A stretch of 64,000 bases of DNA from Agrobacterium albertimagni AOL15 (lineage in GTDB: Bacteria; Pseudomonadota; Alphaproteobacteria; Rhizobiales; Rhizobiaceae): positions 310,001-374,000 of the forward strand of contig NZ_ALJF01000006.1 in NCBI RefSeq assembly GCF_000300855.1, read 5' to 3'. Below are positions 36,349 to 43,891 of this stretch, one piece after another. The notes beneath the pieces were generated by a model that worked only from the letters and a program-made list of their open reading frames with translations, was not told the DNA's origin and did not search any database. The position numbers and the translations under genes were made by a program. Every line of letters starts with the position of its first letter. The stretch's first letter is position 1.

Positions 36349-36783
36349 ATGCTGTTGACCAACCTCGCCCTCGGCACCCTGATGATTTCGCTGACGGTGG
36401 TCATTCACACCTTCGGACTGATGGCTGTCACCCATGTCATGGCCTGGGTCACGGATCGCATTCGCCTGCATGGCCACAGAAGTCACATGCTCGCCATGAA
36501 CACGGTCGTCATCGGCGTCTTTGCGGTTCTGACATCCGAGGTCTGGCTCTGGGCCGCCGCATACAGCCTGATCGGGGTCGTCGACGATTTCGAGACCGCC
36601 CTCTATTTCTCCACCACGACCTTTTCCACCGTCGGCTTCGGAGACGTGGTGCCGCATCCGGAATGGCGCATGCTGGCCGCACTCGAAGGCATCAACGGCT
36701 TCCTCCTTATTGGTTGGTCGACCGCCTATCTGATCGCCGCCGGCATTCGCGTCGGACCGTTCCGCTCGGGCGAGCATTTCTGA
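36349..36783 (+). CDS. Two-transmembrane potassium-channel-like protein
   Basis: 144 residues: a helix at about 6-28, another at 47-66, the pore loop TTTFSTVGFGDV, and a last helix at about 110-132. It fits the Ion_trans_2 (KcsA-like) family with the filter GFGD, but has an additional N-terminal helix. Start ATG 36349 with GGGAGGAT upstream. It follows guaD by 27 bases and could be cotranscribed with the purine genes, an unexplained pairing. Confidence 0.8.
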   Translation: MLLTNLALGTLMISLTVVIHTFGLMAVTHVMAWVTDRIRLHGHRSHMLAMNTVVIGVFAVLTSEVWLWAAAYSLIGVVDDFETALYFSTTTFSTVGFGDVVPHPEWRMLAALEGINGFLLIGWSTAYLIAAGIRVGPFRSGEHF

Positions 36784-36793
36784 CCAACACAAG

Positions 36794-36812
36794 AGGTAAA
36801 ATAGTTTTACCT
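36794..36812. promoter_or_regulatory. Perfect palindrome upstream of lldD, candidate operator
   Basis: AGGTAAAA-TAG-TTTTACCT, a perfect 8-3-8 inverted repeat, 79 bases before the lldD ATG and 11 bases past the stop of the channel gene. AT-rich and without a T-tract, it looks like an operator rather than a terminator. Confidence 0.6.
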
Positions 36813-36890
36813 GTTGGCCGTTATCGTAGTTCCCAGCCGCCTTTCGGTCATGATATGGCGGTTACCAGACATTTCCGGAGAACCTGTCGC

Positions 36891-38036
36891 ATGGCCCCGA
36901 TCCTCGAAATCGCAGATCTGAAAACCCTTGCGCGCAAACGCGTGCCGAAACTCTTCTTCGACTATGCCGATAGCGGCTCCTACACCGAGGGCACCTACCG
37001 CGCGAACGAAAGCGATTTTGCCAGAATCAAGCTGCGCCAGCGCGTGCTGGTCGACATGAGCGGCCGCACACTCGAAACGACCATGGTCGGCGAGAAGGTG
37101 AAGATGCCGGTGGCGCTTGCCCCAACCGGGCTCACCGGCATGCAGCATGCCGATGGCGAGATGCTTGCAGCGAAGGCGGCGGAAGAATTCGGCGTGCCCT
37201 TCACGCTGTCCACCATGAGCATCTGCTCGATCGAGGACGTCGCCTCCGTCACCACCCGCCCCTTCTGGTTCCAGCTCTATGTCATGCGCGACCGGGACTT
37301 CGTGATGAACCTGATCGAGCGGGCCAAGGCCGCCAAATGCTCGGCTCTGGTTCTGACCGCCGACCTGCAACTGCTCGGCCAGCGTCACAAGGATATCAGG
37401 AACAGCCTGTCCGCCCCGCCGCGGTTGACGCCGAAACACCTTTTTCAGATGGCCATGCGCCCGCGCTGGTGCTGGAACATGCTGCAGACACAGCGCCGCA
37501 CCTTCCGCAATATCCAGGGCCATGCCAAGAATGTCTCCGATCTTGCCTCGCTCGGCGCCTGGACCAATGAGCAGTTCGATCCCAAGCTGTCCTGGAAGGA
37601 TGTCGAATGGATCAAGAAGCAGTGGGGCGGCAAGCTGATCATCAAGGGAATTCTTGATGTCGAGGACGCCAAGATGGCGTCAAAGACCGGCGCTGACGCG
37701 ATTGTCGTTTCCAACCATGGCGGTCGCCAGCTCGACGGCGCGCATTCTTCCATCGCCATGCTGCCGAAGATCGTCGACGCCGTCGGCCACAAGATCGAAG
37801 TGCATATGGATGGCGGCATCCGCTCCGGCCAGGACGTGCTGAAGGCCGTGGCGCTCGGCGCCCGGGGCACCTATATCGGCCGACCCTTCCTCTATGGCCT
37901 CGGCGCGATGGGCAAGGATGGGGTGAGCAAGGCGCTGGAGATCATCGCCAAGGAAATGGATGTCACCATGGCGTTGTGCGGCAAGCGACAGCTTGCCGAT
38001 GTCGACAGGTCGATCATCGCGGAAAGCCCGTTCTGA
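36891..38036 (+). CDS. lldD: L-lactate dehydrogenase (FMN-dependent alpha-hydroxy acid oxidase family)
   Basis: 381 residues, TIM barrel with FMN. It begins LEIADLKTLARKRVPKLFFDYADSGS as LldD proteins do; the catalytic His lies in VSNHGGRQLDGA, and HMDGGIRSGQDVLKAVALGA and GRPFLYGL complete the FMN site. It oxidises L-lactate (or glycolate or another 2-hydroxy acid) to the 2-oxo acid at the membrane. ATG 36891 follows GGAG; a perfect palindrome lies upstream. Substrate choice between lactate and a related acid is not fixed by sequence. Confidence 0.9.
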   Translation: MAPILEIADLKTLARKRVPKLFFDYADSGSYTEGTYRANESDFARIKLRQRVLVDMSGRTLETTMVGEKVKMPVALAPTGLTGMQHADGEMLAAKAAEEFGVPFTLSTMSICSIEDVASVTTRPFWFQLYVMRDRDFVMNLIERAKAAKCSALVLTADLQLLGQRHKDIRNSLSAPPRLTPKHLFQMAMRPRWCWNMLQTQRRTFRNIQGHAKNVSDLASLGAWTNEQFDPKLSWKDVEWIKKQWGGKLIIKGILDVEDAKMASKTGADAIVVSNHGGRQLDGAHSSIAMLPKIVDAVGHKIEVHMDGGIRSGQDVLKAVALGARGTYIGRPFLYGLGAMGKDGVSKALEIIAKEMDVTMALCGKRQLADVDRSIIAESPF

Positions 38037-38043
38037 GCTTGCC

Positions 38044-38784
38044 TCAGGCGATCCAGCCGCTGGAGAGCGCGCTGACCCAATCCATCATGCCGTGGCGGCG
38101 CGCAAGCTCTGCCATGGCGAGGTTGTCATAGCGGACCAGACGAAAGCTCGGCTGCCAGCCACGATCCGTCTTTTCGAGGATCGCATAGCTGGCAAAGGGC
38201 GTTCCCGCCTGGGCCTTGTGATAGACGGGCACGTCGTAATCGAAGCCGGGGCAGCCGATGCTGCCGGGATTGACGATCAGCCTGCCATCGCTGAGTTGCA
38301 CGGCGCGCGGAATGTGGCTGTGTCCGCAGAGCAGAAGCGTTGCATCGACACCGTTCGCCAGGGTTTCGATTTCGTCGAGCGGCTTCAAATGGAAGATGCC
38401 GTCGGCCGACAATGTCTCGGTCCAATAGGTATTATCGTCGCGTGGCGTCGCGTGACAGAGGAAGACCTCGTCACCGAGGCGAGCCGTTTCCGGCAGGTTG
38501 CGGATCCAGTCGAGATGAGCGGGCGACAATTGCGGATAGCTCGGCTTTTCCCAGTCCCCCATCGCCTCGAAGGGCCGGTCGATGAGCGCCCGATCATGAT
38601 TGCCGCGAACTGTCAGTGCATTGAGCGGCGTCAGCAAGTCAGCGGTCAAACCAGCCTCGAGTGGCCCGGAAAAACTGTCACCGAGATTGACGATCGTCTC
38701 AATGCCCTGCGCCCGGATATCCGCGAGCACGGCTTCGAGCGCCAGATGATTGCCATGAATATCGGCGATCGCCGCAAATCGCAT
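38044..38784 (-). CDS. Metallophosphoesterase family protein
   Basis: 246-residue calcineurin-like phosphoesterase. Metal-binding motifs in order: AIADIHGNHLALEAVL (DxH), NLGDSFSGP (GD), VRGNHDRAL (GNHD) and LCGHSHIPR (GHSH). Cytoplasmic. Members hydrolyse phosphodiesters or act as bis(5'-nucleosyl)-tetraphosphatases or protein phosphatases; substrate is not known. It lies two bases after uraH in the same direction, so it is part of the uraH-allA transcript. Confidence 0.9.
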   Translation of the reverse strand: MRFAAIADIHGNHLALEAVLADIRAQGIETIVNLGDSFSGPLEAGLTADLLTPLNALTVRGNHDRALIDRPFEAMGDWEKPSYPQLSPAHLDWIRNLPETARLGDEVFLCHATPRDDNTYWTETLSADGIFHLKPLDEIETLANGVDATLLLCGHSHIPRAVQLSDGRLIVNPGSIGCPGFDYDVPVYHKAQAGTPFASYAILEKTDRGWQPSFRLVRYDNLAMAELARRHGMMDWVSALSSGWIA

Positions 38785-38786
38785 GC

Positions 38787-39143
38787 TCAGCTTCCCCGAT
38801 AGGTGGAATAGCCATAGGGCGAGAGCAGCAAAGGCACGTGGTAATGCGCCGTGGTGTCGGAAATGCCGAAGCGGATCGGGACGACGTCAAGGAAGGGCGG
38901 ATCGGTCAGCGCAAAACCTTTGGCCTTAAGATAGTCGCCAGCATGGAATAGCAATTCGTATTGCCCGACCTGGAACTCGTCTCCGATCAGCATCGGCCCG
39001 CCGTCGACGCGGCCATCGTCATTGGTGAAGACGGTCTTGATCAGCTCCGCCTCCTCCCCGCTCATCCGCATCAGCTGGATGCGAAGCCCCTGGGCGGGCT
39101 TGCCGAGAGCGGTGTCAAGCACATGGGTGGTGAGGCCGGTCAT
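38787..39143 (-). CDS. uraH: 5-Hydroxyisourate hydrolase (transthyretin-like)
   Basis: 118 residues. Begins [19 protein letters not shown] with the conserved His-Val-Leu-Asp, has the inner Arg (PIRFGI) and [19 protein letters not shown], and ends in the C-terminal YRGS signature of HIU hydrolases that separates them from transthyretin. It opens the ring of the PuuD product to give OHCU, the UraD substrate. Overlaps the allA stop by four bases (ATGA), so translation is coupled. Confidence 0.96.
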   Translation of the reverse strand: MTGLTTHVLDTALGKPAQGLRIQLMRMSGEEAELIKTVFTNDDGRVDGGPMLIGDEFQVGQYELLFHAGDYLKAKGFALTDPPFLDVVPIRFGISDTTAHYHVPLLLSPYGYSTYRGS

Positions 39144-39640
39144 ATCTCAGGCTCCCGAATCATGAAGGGGGTTTCGAAGAAATACTCTTCGAGATTGTTG
39201 CCGGGTCCGTCGCGATCGACAACCAGGAAATCGCTGACCTCGCCGATCGCCATCAAGGGATGGTGCCAAGTGTTGCGCCGGTAGTTCACGCCCTGATGCG
39301 GGCTGGCCAGAAACACCTGCGGCTGACCCGGCTTGCCATCTTCATCCGGGGAGACGGCCACGAGAAACGGCCGGCCCGACAGCGGCGAAAAACTCTGGCT
39401 GCCGAACGGATGGCGCTCCATCATGCCGATCTCATAGGGAAAGACGCGTGGCTGTCCGCGGAAGATATTGACGATCACTCGCGCCCCCTCGCCCGCAACC
39501 TCCGGAGCGAAAAGCGCATGAAAGCGCTCGGTCGTGCCGCCATTGATCAATCGCATGGTCGAAGGATTGGCCTCGATCACCTCACCGAAGGGCGCGAAGT
39601 CGGATGCCGTCAGGAGACGGATGGGGAGGTCGATGGGCAA
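39140..39640 (-). CDS. allA: Ureidoglycolate lyase
   Basis: 166-residue cupin-type enzyme cleaving ureidoglycolate to glyoxylate and urea. Family stretches: [56 protein letters not shown] and [14 protein letters not shown] with the active-site His pair. First gene of the allA-uraH-metallophosphoesterase operon. It uses the product of allantoicase, encoded 2.5 kb further on. Confidence 0.95.
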   Translation of the reverse strand: MPIDLPIRLLTASDFAPFGEVIEANPSTMRLINGGTTERFHALFAPEVAGEGARVIVNIFRGQPRVFPYEIGMMERHPFGSQSFSPLSGRPFLVAVSPDEDGKPGQPQVFLASPHQGVNYRRNTWHHPLMAIGEVSDFLVVDRDGPGNNLEEYFFETPFMIREPEI

Positions 39641-39645
39641 AGGGG

Positions 39646-40011
39646 TTATTCTCCCTGGATATGCGGATGGCGGAGTTGGTCGATCTGGCGGACCAGTTTC
39701 GGAAGATCAGATTGCACCGTATCCCAGACCTGACGCCAATCCAGCCGATCATATTGATGGACCACAAGATTACGCAGCCCCCGCATTTGCGCCCAGTCGA
39801 TCTCGGGTTGCTCAGTGGCAATATCGGGAAACCGCGCCTGGATACGGGCGGCGGCGGCAGCAATCAGAACAAAGGTCATGGCCACCGCGCGCTGGCGCAG
39901 CAGATCATTCTCGAACGCCTCGAAACTCACCCCATCGAGGAACCCTATGGCTTCCGCCGCAGCCTCCTCCATGTCTACGAGATCATCGAGCAGCCGCTCT
40001 TCGGGCGTCAT
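39646..40011 (-). CDS. hepT: HepT-like HEPN toxin (DUF86)
   Basis: 121-residue helical protein of the HEPN superfamily. The RNase motif Rx4H is seen in GLRNLVVHQYDRLDW (R-x4-H, then x-Tyr as in HepT). It is expected to be the toxin partner of the adjacent MNT protein, which inactivates HepT by AMP transfer to this Tyr region in known systems. Overlaps mntA by four bases. The pair sits five bases past allA, embedded in the ureide genes. Confidence 0.85.
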   Translation of the reverse strand: MTPEERLLDDLVDMEEAAAEAIGFLDGVSFEAFENDLLRQRAVAMTFVLIAAAAARIQARFPDIATEQPEIDWAQMRGLRNLVVHQYDRLDWRQVWDTVQSDLPKLVRQIDQLRHPHIQGE

Positions 40012-40298
40012 ATGGCGCGAGCCTCAGCGAGGATCCGCGCTCGCATCCGCTCTTTCAAGCCGCCCGAGGAGACGATGTCGACCCGACAGGGCAGCAGGTC
40101 CTCCATCTCCGCCTGTAGCCCGCCGAGATCGAATAGCGTCATGCCGGGGAGGCCATCCACCAAGATATCGAGATCGCTGTCCGGCCCGTCTTCGCCGCGC
40201 GCGACAGAGCCGAAGACACGCGGATTCGTCGCCTTGTGACGTGCCGTCACATCGCGGATGGCTTGCCTGTTCTTCTCCAGCACTTCGGACGGTCGCAT
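40008..40298 (-). CDS. mntA: MntA-like nucleotidyltransferase antitoxin
   Basis: 96 residues. The minimal nucleotidyltransferase motif GSVARGEDGPDSDLDIL (GS-x10-DxD) is intact, and a third acidic residue follows in RVDIVSS. ATG 40298 has AGGAG seven bases upstream; the open frame to 40391 overlaps the glnII terminator. Forms a HEPN/MNT type toxin-antitoxin module with the overlapping HepT gene. Confidence 0.86.
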   Translation of the reverse strand: MRPSEVLEKNRQAIRDVTARHKATNPRVFGSVARGEDGPDSDLDILVDGLPGMTLFDLGGLQAEMEDLLPCRVDIVSSGGLKERMRARILAEARAI

Positions 40299-40376
40299 GG
40301 CCCATCTCCTTAGGATCAAGTGTAATCCAAAGCCGGAAGCCGCGGAAGCCTCGACCGTTTGCCCCCCGAACGAAAA

Positions 40377-40402
40377 CAGCGCCGAGGTCACCCCCGGCGC
40401 TG
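40377..40402 (-). terminator. Rho-independent terminator of glnII
   Basis: Stem CAGCGCCG / CGGCGCTG with a loop of ten bases, followed on the minus strand by GTTTTCG. It begins 24 bases after the glnII stop. Confidence 0.75.
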
Positions 40403-40425
40403 CAATCTAATCGCTCAACCTGAAA

Positions 40426-41466
40426 TCAGGCAGCGTTCTTGGCGTAATCGGCCGTCGGCACTTCGGCGATCGTCTTCAGGACGACGGAAGCGATCTGGTA
40501 GGGGCAGCCCTGGGAGTTCGGGCGGCGATCTTCGAGATAGCCCTTGTAGCCGTTGTTGACGAAGGAGTGCGGAACGCGGATCGAGGCGCCACGGTCGGCA
40601 ACGCCGTAAGAGAACTTGTTCCACGGAGCCGTTTCGTGCTTGCCGGTCAGGCGCAGATGGTTGTCCGGACCGTAGACGTCGATGTGGTCCTGCCAGTTCT
40701 TGGCAAAGGCTGCCATGAGGGCTTCGAAATATTCCTTGCCGCCCACCTCGCGCATGAAGGTGGTCGAGAAGTTGCAGTGCATGCCCGAACCGTTCCAGTC
40801 GGTATCGCCGAGCGGCTTGCAGTGGAATTCGACGTCGATGCCGTACTTTTCGCACAGACGCAGCAGCAGGTAGCGAGCGATCCAGATCTGGTCGGCGGCC
40901 TTCTTAGAGCCCTTGCCGAAGACCTGGAATTCCCACTGGCCCTTGGCCACTTCGGCATTGATGCCTTCGTGGTTGATGCCGGCTTCGAGGCAAAGGTCGA
41001 GATGCTCTTCAACGATTTCGCGGGCGATCGAGCCGACGTTCTTGTAGCCGACGCCGGTGTAGTACGGGCCCTGCGGAGCCGGGTAGCCCTGCTCCGGGAA
41101 GCCAAGCGGGCGGCCGTTTTCGTAGAAGAAGTATTCCTGTTCGAAGCCGAACCAGGCGCCTTCGTCGTCGAGGATCGTGGCGCGGCTGTTTGACGGATGC
41201 GGGGTGACGCCATCGGGCATCATGACTTCGCACATGACGAGAGCGCCGTTCGTGCGAGCCGGGTCGGGGTAGATGGCGACCGGCTTCAGCACGCAGTCCG
41301 ACGAGTGGCCTTCGGCCTGCATCGTCGAGGAGCCATCGAAGCCCCAGAGCGGCAGCTGTTCCAGGGTCGGGAAGCTGTCGAATTCCTTGATCTGCGTCTT
41401 GCCACGCAGGTTAGCTACCGGCTTGTAGCCATCGAGCCAGATATACTCGAGCTTAAACTTGGTCAT
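40426..41466 (-). CDS. glnII: Glutamine synthetase, type II (GSII)
   Basis: 346 residues, the eukaryote-like GS found in rhizobia and Frankia. Signatures: IWLDGYKPVANLRGKTQ, LWGFDGSSTMQAEGHSSDC, FGFEQEYFFYENGRPLGF (Glu metal ligands), NGSGMHCNFST and the ATP site SYGVADRGASIRVPHS. It condenses ammonia with glutamate in nitrogen limitation and is not adenylylated. A sigma-54 promoter and an NtrC-type site lie upstream. Its place within ureide genes fits ammonia recapture. Confidence 0.97.
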   Translation of the reverse strand: MTKFKLEYIWLDGYKPVANLRGKTQIKEFDSFPTLEQLPLWGFDGSSTMQAEGHSSDCVLKPVAIYPDPARTNGALVMCEVMMPDGVTPHPSNSRATILDDEGAWFGFEQEYFFYENGRPLGFPEQGYPAPQGPYYTGVGYKNVGSIAREIVEEHLDLCLEAGINHEGINAEVAKGQWEFQVFGKGSKKAADQIWIARYLLLRLCEKYGIDVEFHCKPLGDTDWNGSGMHCNFSTTFMREVGGKEYFEALMAAFAKNWQDHIDVYGPDNHLRLTGKHETAPWNKFSYGVADRGASIRVPHSFVNNGYKGYLEDRRPNSQGCPYQIASVVLKTIAEVPTADYAKNAA

Positions 41467-41549
41467 GGTGCTCTCTCTTCAGTCTCGCGCCACTCATCGG
41501 CGCAACAGAGGGGTGATTCTCCGGCGTGCCCGGGAGTCGGGAACTAAAA

Positions 41550-41565
41550 AGCAGGAAGCGTGCCA
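41550..41565 (-). promoter_or_regulatory. Sigma-54 promoter of glnII
   Basis: On the minus strand TGGCACG-CTTC-CTGCT, against TGGCACG-N4-TTGCW: only one T differs, with exact GG-to-GC spacing. It would start transcription about 70 bases before the glnII ATG. Confidence 0.8.
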
Positions 41566-41719
41566 GTTTGGCGGTGGCGGCCGAGCGCAAGCCATTTTGT
41601 CGCAGGCGAGACCCGAAAACCCTGCAACAGAAGGCGTTTCTTTAACAGATTCCGCTGATACTCAGGAACCGGAGCGCCGTGTCGGGTGTTTTTCAAGCAC
41701 AAACGACCACGAAAACGGT

Positions 41720-41741
41720 GTGATGATTTTAAATTCATCAC
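41720..41741. promoter_or_regulatory. Palindrome in the glnII/DUF2735 divergent region
   Basis: GTGATGA and TCATCAC, perfect inverted repeat of seven bases separated by eight AT-only bases (TTTTAAAT). Located between the sigma-54 promoter and the NtrC-type site. Regulator unknown. Confidence 0.45.
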
Positions 41742-41778
41742 TTTTTCTTCGCGAATACTGCCCACTAAATAAGCATTT

Positions 41779-41795
41779 TGCACTTTTCATGTGCA
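41779..41795. promoter_or_regulatory. NtrC-type enhancer site
   Basis: TGCAC-N7-GTGCA, identical in arms and spacing to the enteric NtrC consensus half-sites. It lies about 215 bases upstream of the sigma-54 promoter of glnII, a usual enhancer distance, and 68 bases before the divergent DUF2735 gene. Confidence 0.7.
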
Positions 41796-41862
41796 TTGCG
41801 GTTTGGGACGTGGTAGATAGGGATCATCGAGAAGACACTCGGTGGAAACGAGAGGTAGTAGC

Positions 41863-42042
41863 ATGACAACGAACATGGTTCGGGAATCGGCGAAGATCTA
41901 CGAATTCCCGGTGCGTGACCTGGCTCGGCTCAATGCCATGCGTGAGCGCCAGGCTCCGAAGCCCGTCATCTATGAGAGCGGGTCGGCGAGCTGGTATCAC
42001 GAGGAAGCGATCCGCGAAGCCGAACGGGCGCCGAAGCAGTAG
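41863..42042 (+). CDS. DUF2735 small protein
   Basis: 59 residues beginning TTNMVRESAKIYEFPVRDL, the DUF2735 signature found in many Rhizobiales, with a charged C-terminal helix. ATG 41863 is preferred over 41842 since the conserved region starts there. In rhizobial genomes it is a common neighbour of glnII, as here in divergent layout with a shared nitrogen-type control region. Function unknown; co-control with nitrogen status is inferred. Confidence 0.8.
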   Translation: MTTNMVRESAKIYEFPVRDLARLNAMRERQAPKPVIYESGSASWYHEEAIREAERAPKQ

Positions 42043-42062
42043 TCGCCATCCAGGCGATCAAA

Positions 42063-42123
42063 AAGCCGCCCGCATTGCGGACGGCTTCAAGCATGCGACG
42101 AGCGGGCCTTTGCCCGCTCTTTT
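42063..42123. terminator. Pair of terminator hairpins between DUF2735 and alc
   Basis: First stem AAGCCGcCCGC / GCGGaCGGCTT (42063-42087), with a T-run on the minus strand for alc. Second stem GAGCGGGC / GCCCGCTC (42100-42119) followed by TTTT on the plus strand for the DUF2735 gene. Confidence 0.8.
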
Positions 42124-42136
42124 CGTTTGTATCAAC

Positions 42137-43159
42137 TTATGCCTTCGTGCCGAACAGACGCAGGCGCATGACGCCTCCATCCGGATGAACGCCGATCCGC
42201 ACATGCGTGACCGGTCCAACCTTCTGGATCTGGTCGCCCTCGTAAAAGTGCTCCGCATCCATCTGCATCTTCTGGCGCGTCAGGATCGGCTGCCACTGTT
42301 CGGATGCGGCAATCTCCGCTTCGGAGAAGGTGTCGCCGGCGTCCGGCAGATAGGCACCCAGCAGCTCGCAGGTGTCGGGATAGTTGCCCTTGTAGAAATG
42401 CGTATCGATCAGCACCCGGTTGATCACGCCTGGATGGCCAAGGCGGATGATCGCCCAGTCATGACCGGGGCCACGGCGGCGCTTGGTTTCCCAGCCATCA
42501 CCCATGTTTGTGCCGCGGCCGGGCGACAGGATCTTGTCGGGATGGCCGTAATGGGCGTCCGACCAGGCGAGCGACTTGGCGCCATGAAAGATATAGGCGA
42601 GATCGATTTCTTCGGTTGCACCGACCTTCAACCAGTCGAAATGGGCCGCCCCATAGACGCGCAAACGCGCAACGCCGCCATCGGGATAGATGTGCAGGCG
42701 CAGATGCGTCCAGACCTTCGAGGTGTCCGCATTGGCAAAGAAGTGCTGGGCAGACGCGCCGAGTGGCGACTTGGCCACCAGTTCGGTCCAGACGGTAGCA
42801 TCGGTCGGATCGCCGCTTTCGACGAACGCCGCCTCGATCGAGCCATGCGGCGGATAATTGCCCGTAAAGAAGCGCGTATCGACATCAAAGCCGAAGATGC
42901 GGCCTGGCATTGCGAGCCGGATAACGGCGTAGTCATGGCCCGGCACGCGCTTGCGACGGCTTTCCCAGCCATCCATGTATTTGCCGTTGTCGTCGTAAAG
43001 GTCCGGATCGAAACTCGCGGGCTCATCGTTCAGCATGCGCGACACCGGCGCAAAGAACTCGTCGGTCGAGAAAACACCAACGGCACCGAGGCGGGCCGAG
43101 GCGAGATTGACGGCACCGGCAGCAAAATCCGGCAGGACGACGGTCGAGGTCTCAAGCAT
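42137..43159 (-). CDS. alc: Allantoicase
   Basis: 340 residues with the internal duplication of the family: two halves each containing GDGWE/MDGWESRRKR-x-PGHD and a beta-jellyroll (RRKRVPGHDYAVIRLAMPG and KRRRGPGHDWAIIRLGHPG), and HLRLHIYPDGGVARLRVYG versus HVRIGVHPDGGVMRLRLFG. It hydrolyses allantoate to ureidoglycolate and urea. One base separates it from uraD upstream, so both form an operon. Confidence 0.96.
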   Translation of the reverse strand: MLETSTVVLPDFAAGAVNLASARLGAVGVFSTDEFFAPVSRMLNDEPASFDPDLYDDNGKYMDGWESRRKRVPGHDYAVIRLAMPGRIFGFDVDTRFFTGNYPPHGSIEAAFVESGDPTDATVWTELVAKSPLGASAQHFFANADTSKVWTHLRLHIYPDGGVARLRVYGAAHFDWLKVGATEEIDLAYIFHGAKSLAWSDAHYGHPDKILSPGRGTNMGDGWETKRRRGPGHDWAIIRLGHPGVINRVLIDTHFYKGNYPDTCELLGAYLPDAGDTFSEAEIAASEQWQPILTRQKMQMDAEHFYEGDQIQKVGPVTHVRIGVHPDGGVMRLRLFGTKA

Positions 43160-43160
43160 A

Positions 43161-43658
43161 TCAGTGTGTCTCCGGAAGCAGGCTTTCGAGGCGAAGCCTG
43201 GCGATTTTTTCCACCTGCTGGCAGGCGGTGTCGAATTCCTGGTCTCGTGTGTTGGCGATGCGCGTCTCGAAGGCCGCGAGAATGTCGTCCTTCGTCAGCC
43301 CTTTGACCGCGATGATGAAGGGAAAGCCGAATTTCTTGACATAGGCCGTATTTAGTTCGGTGAAGCGCGCATGCTCATCGGCCGTCAGGCGGTCGAGCCC
43401 AGCACCGGCCTGTTCGCGTTTGCTGTCTTCCGTCAGTTCGCCTGATATGGCGAGCTTGCCGGCAAGATCGGGATGGGCGCGAAGCACGCCGAGCCGCTCC
43501 TCGGCGCTCGAGGTGCGAAAGATCATCGCCATCGCATCATGCACGTCGAGCGCCGTCAGTGGCTCCTCGATCATACCGGCATCGAAGGCACGCTCCGCTA
43601 TGAAGGGCGAATGTTCGAACACTCCGCCGAAACGCTGAACGAAGTCCGCTCTGTCCAT
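43161..43658 (-). CDS. uraD: OHCU decarboxylase
   Basis: 165 residues. Catalytic His in FVQRFGGVFEHSPFIAERAF, followed by SAEERLGVLRAHPDLAGKLA and the Glu/Arg-containing ELNTAYVKKFGFPFIIAVKG. It decarboxylates 2-oxo-4-hydroxy-4-carboxy-5-ureidoimidazoline to S-allantoin, after UraH. First gene of the uraD-alc operon. A strong hairpin lies 25 bases upstream of the start. Confidence 0.95.
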   Translation of the reverse strand: MDRADFVQRFGGVFEHSPFIAERAFDAGMIEEPLTALDVHDAMAMIFRTSSAEERLGVLRAHPDLAGKLAISGELTEDSKREQAGAGLDRLTADEHARFTELNTAYVKKFGFPFIIAVKGLTKDDILAAFETRIANTRDQEFDTACQQVEKIARLRLESLLPETH

Positions 43659-43682
43659 GCCGTCAATCCAGTATCATGTGAG

Positions 43683-43705
43683 GCCGCAGCTGAGACAGCT
43701 GCGGC
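43683..43705. promoter_or_regulatory. Perfect hairpin in the uraD/alcohol dehydrogenase divergent region
   Basis: GCCGCAGCTG-AGA-CAGCTGCGGC, a perfect ten-base inverted repeat with a three-base loop. It lies 25 bases before the uraD start and far from any stop, so an operator or leader structure is likelier than a terminator. Confidence 0.45.
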
Positions 43706-43891
43706 AGGGAGGGTCCGCTTGCGCATCCCGCGAAGCAGTTGACGACAAGGATTAGCCGAGCCCCCTGTCCTTGTCGAGTTTCCGAAGGCGACAGGCACTT
43801 TCAACGCAATCGCCAGGGTCCTTCGCTTGCAGCAGACCCGGATCGACCTATCTACAGCTCGCTTCTCCCATTCCATTTGAAAGGATACCCC

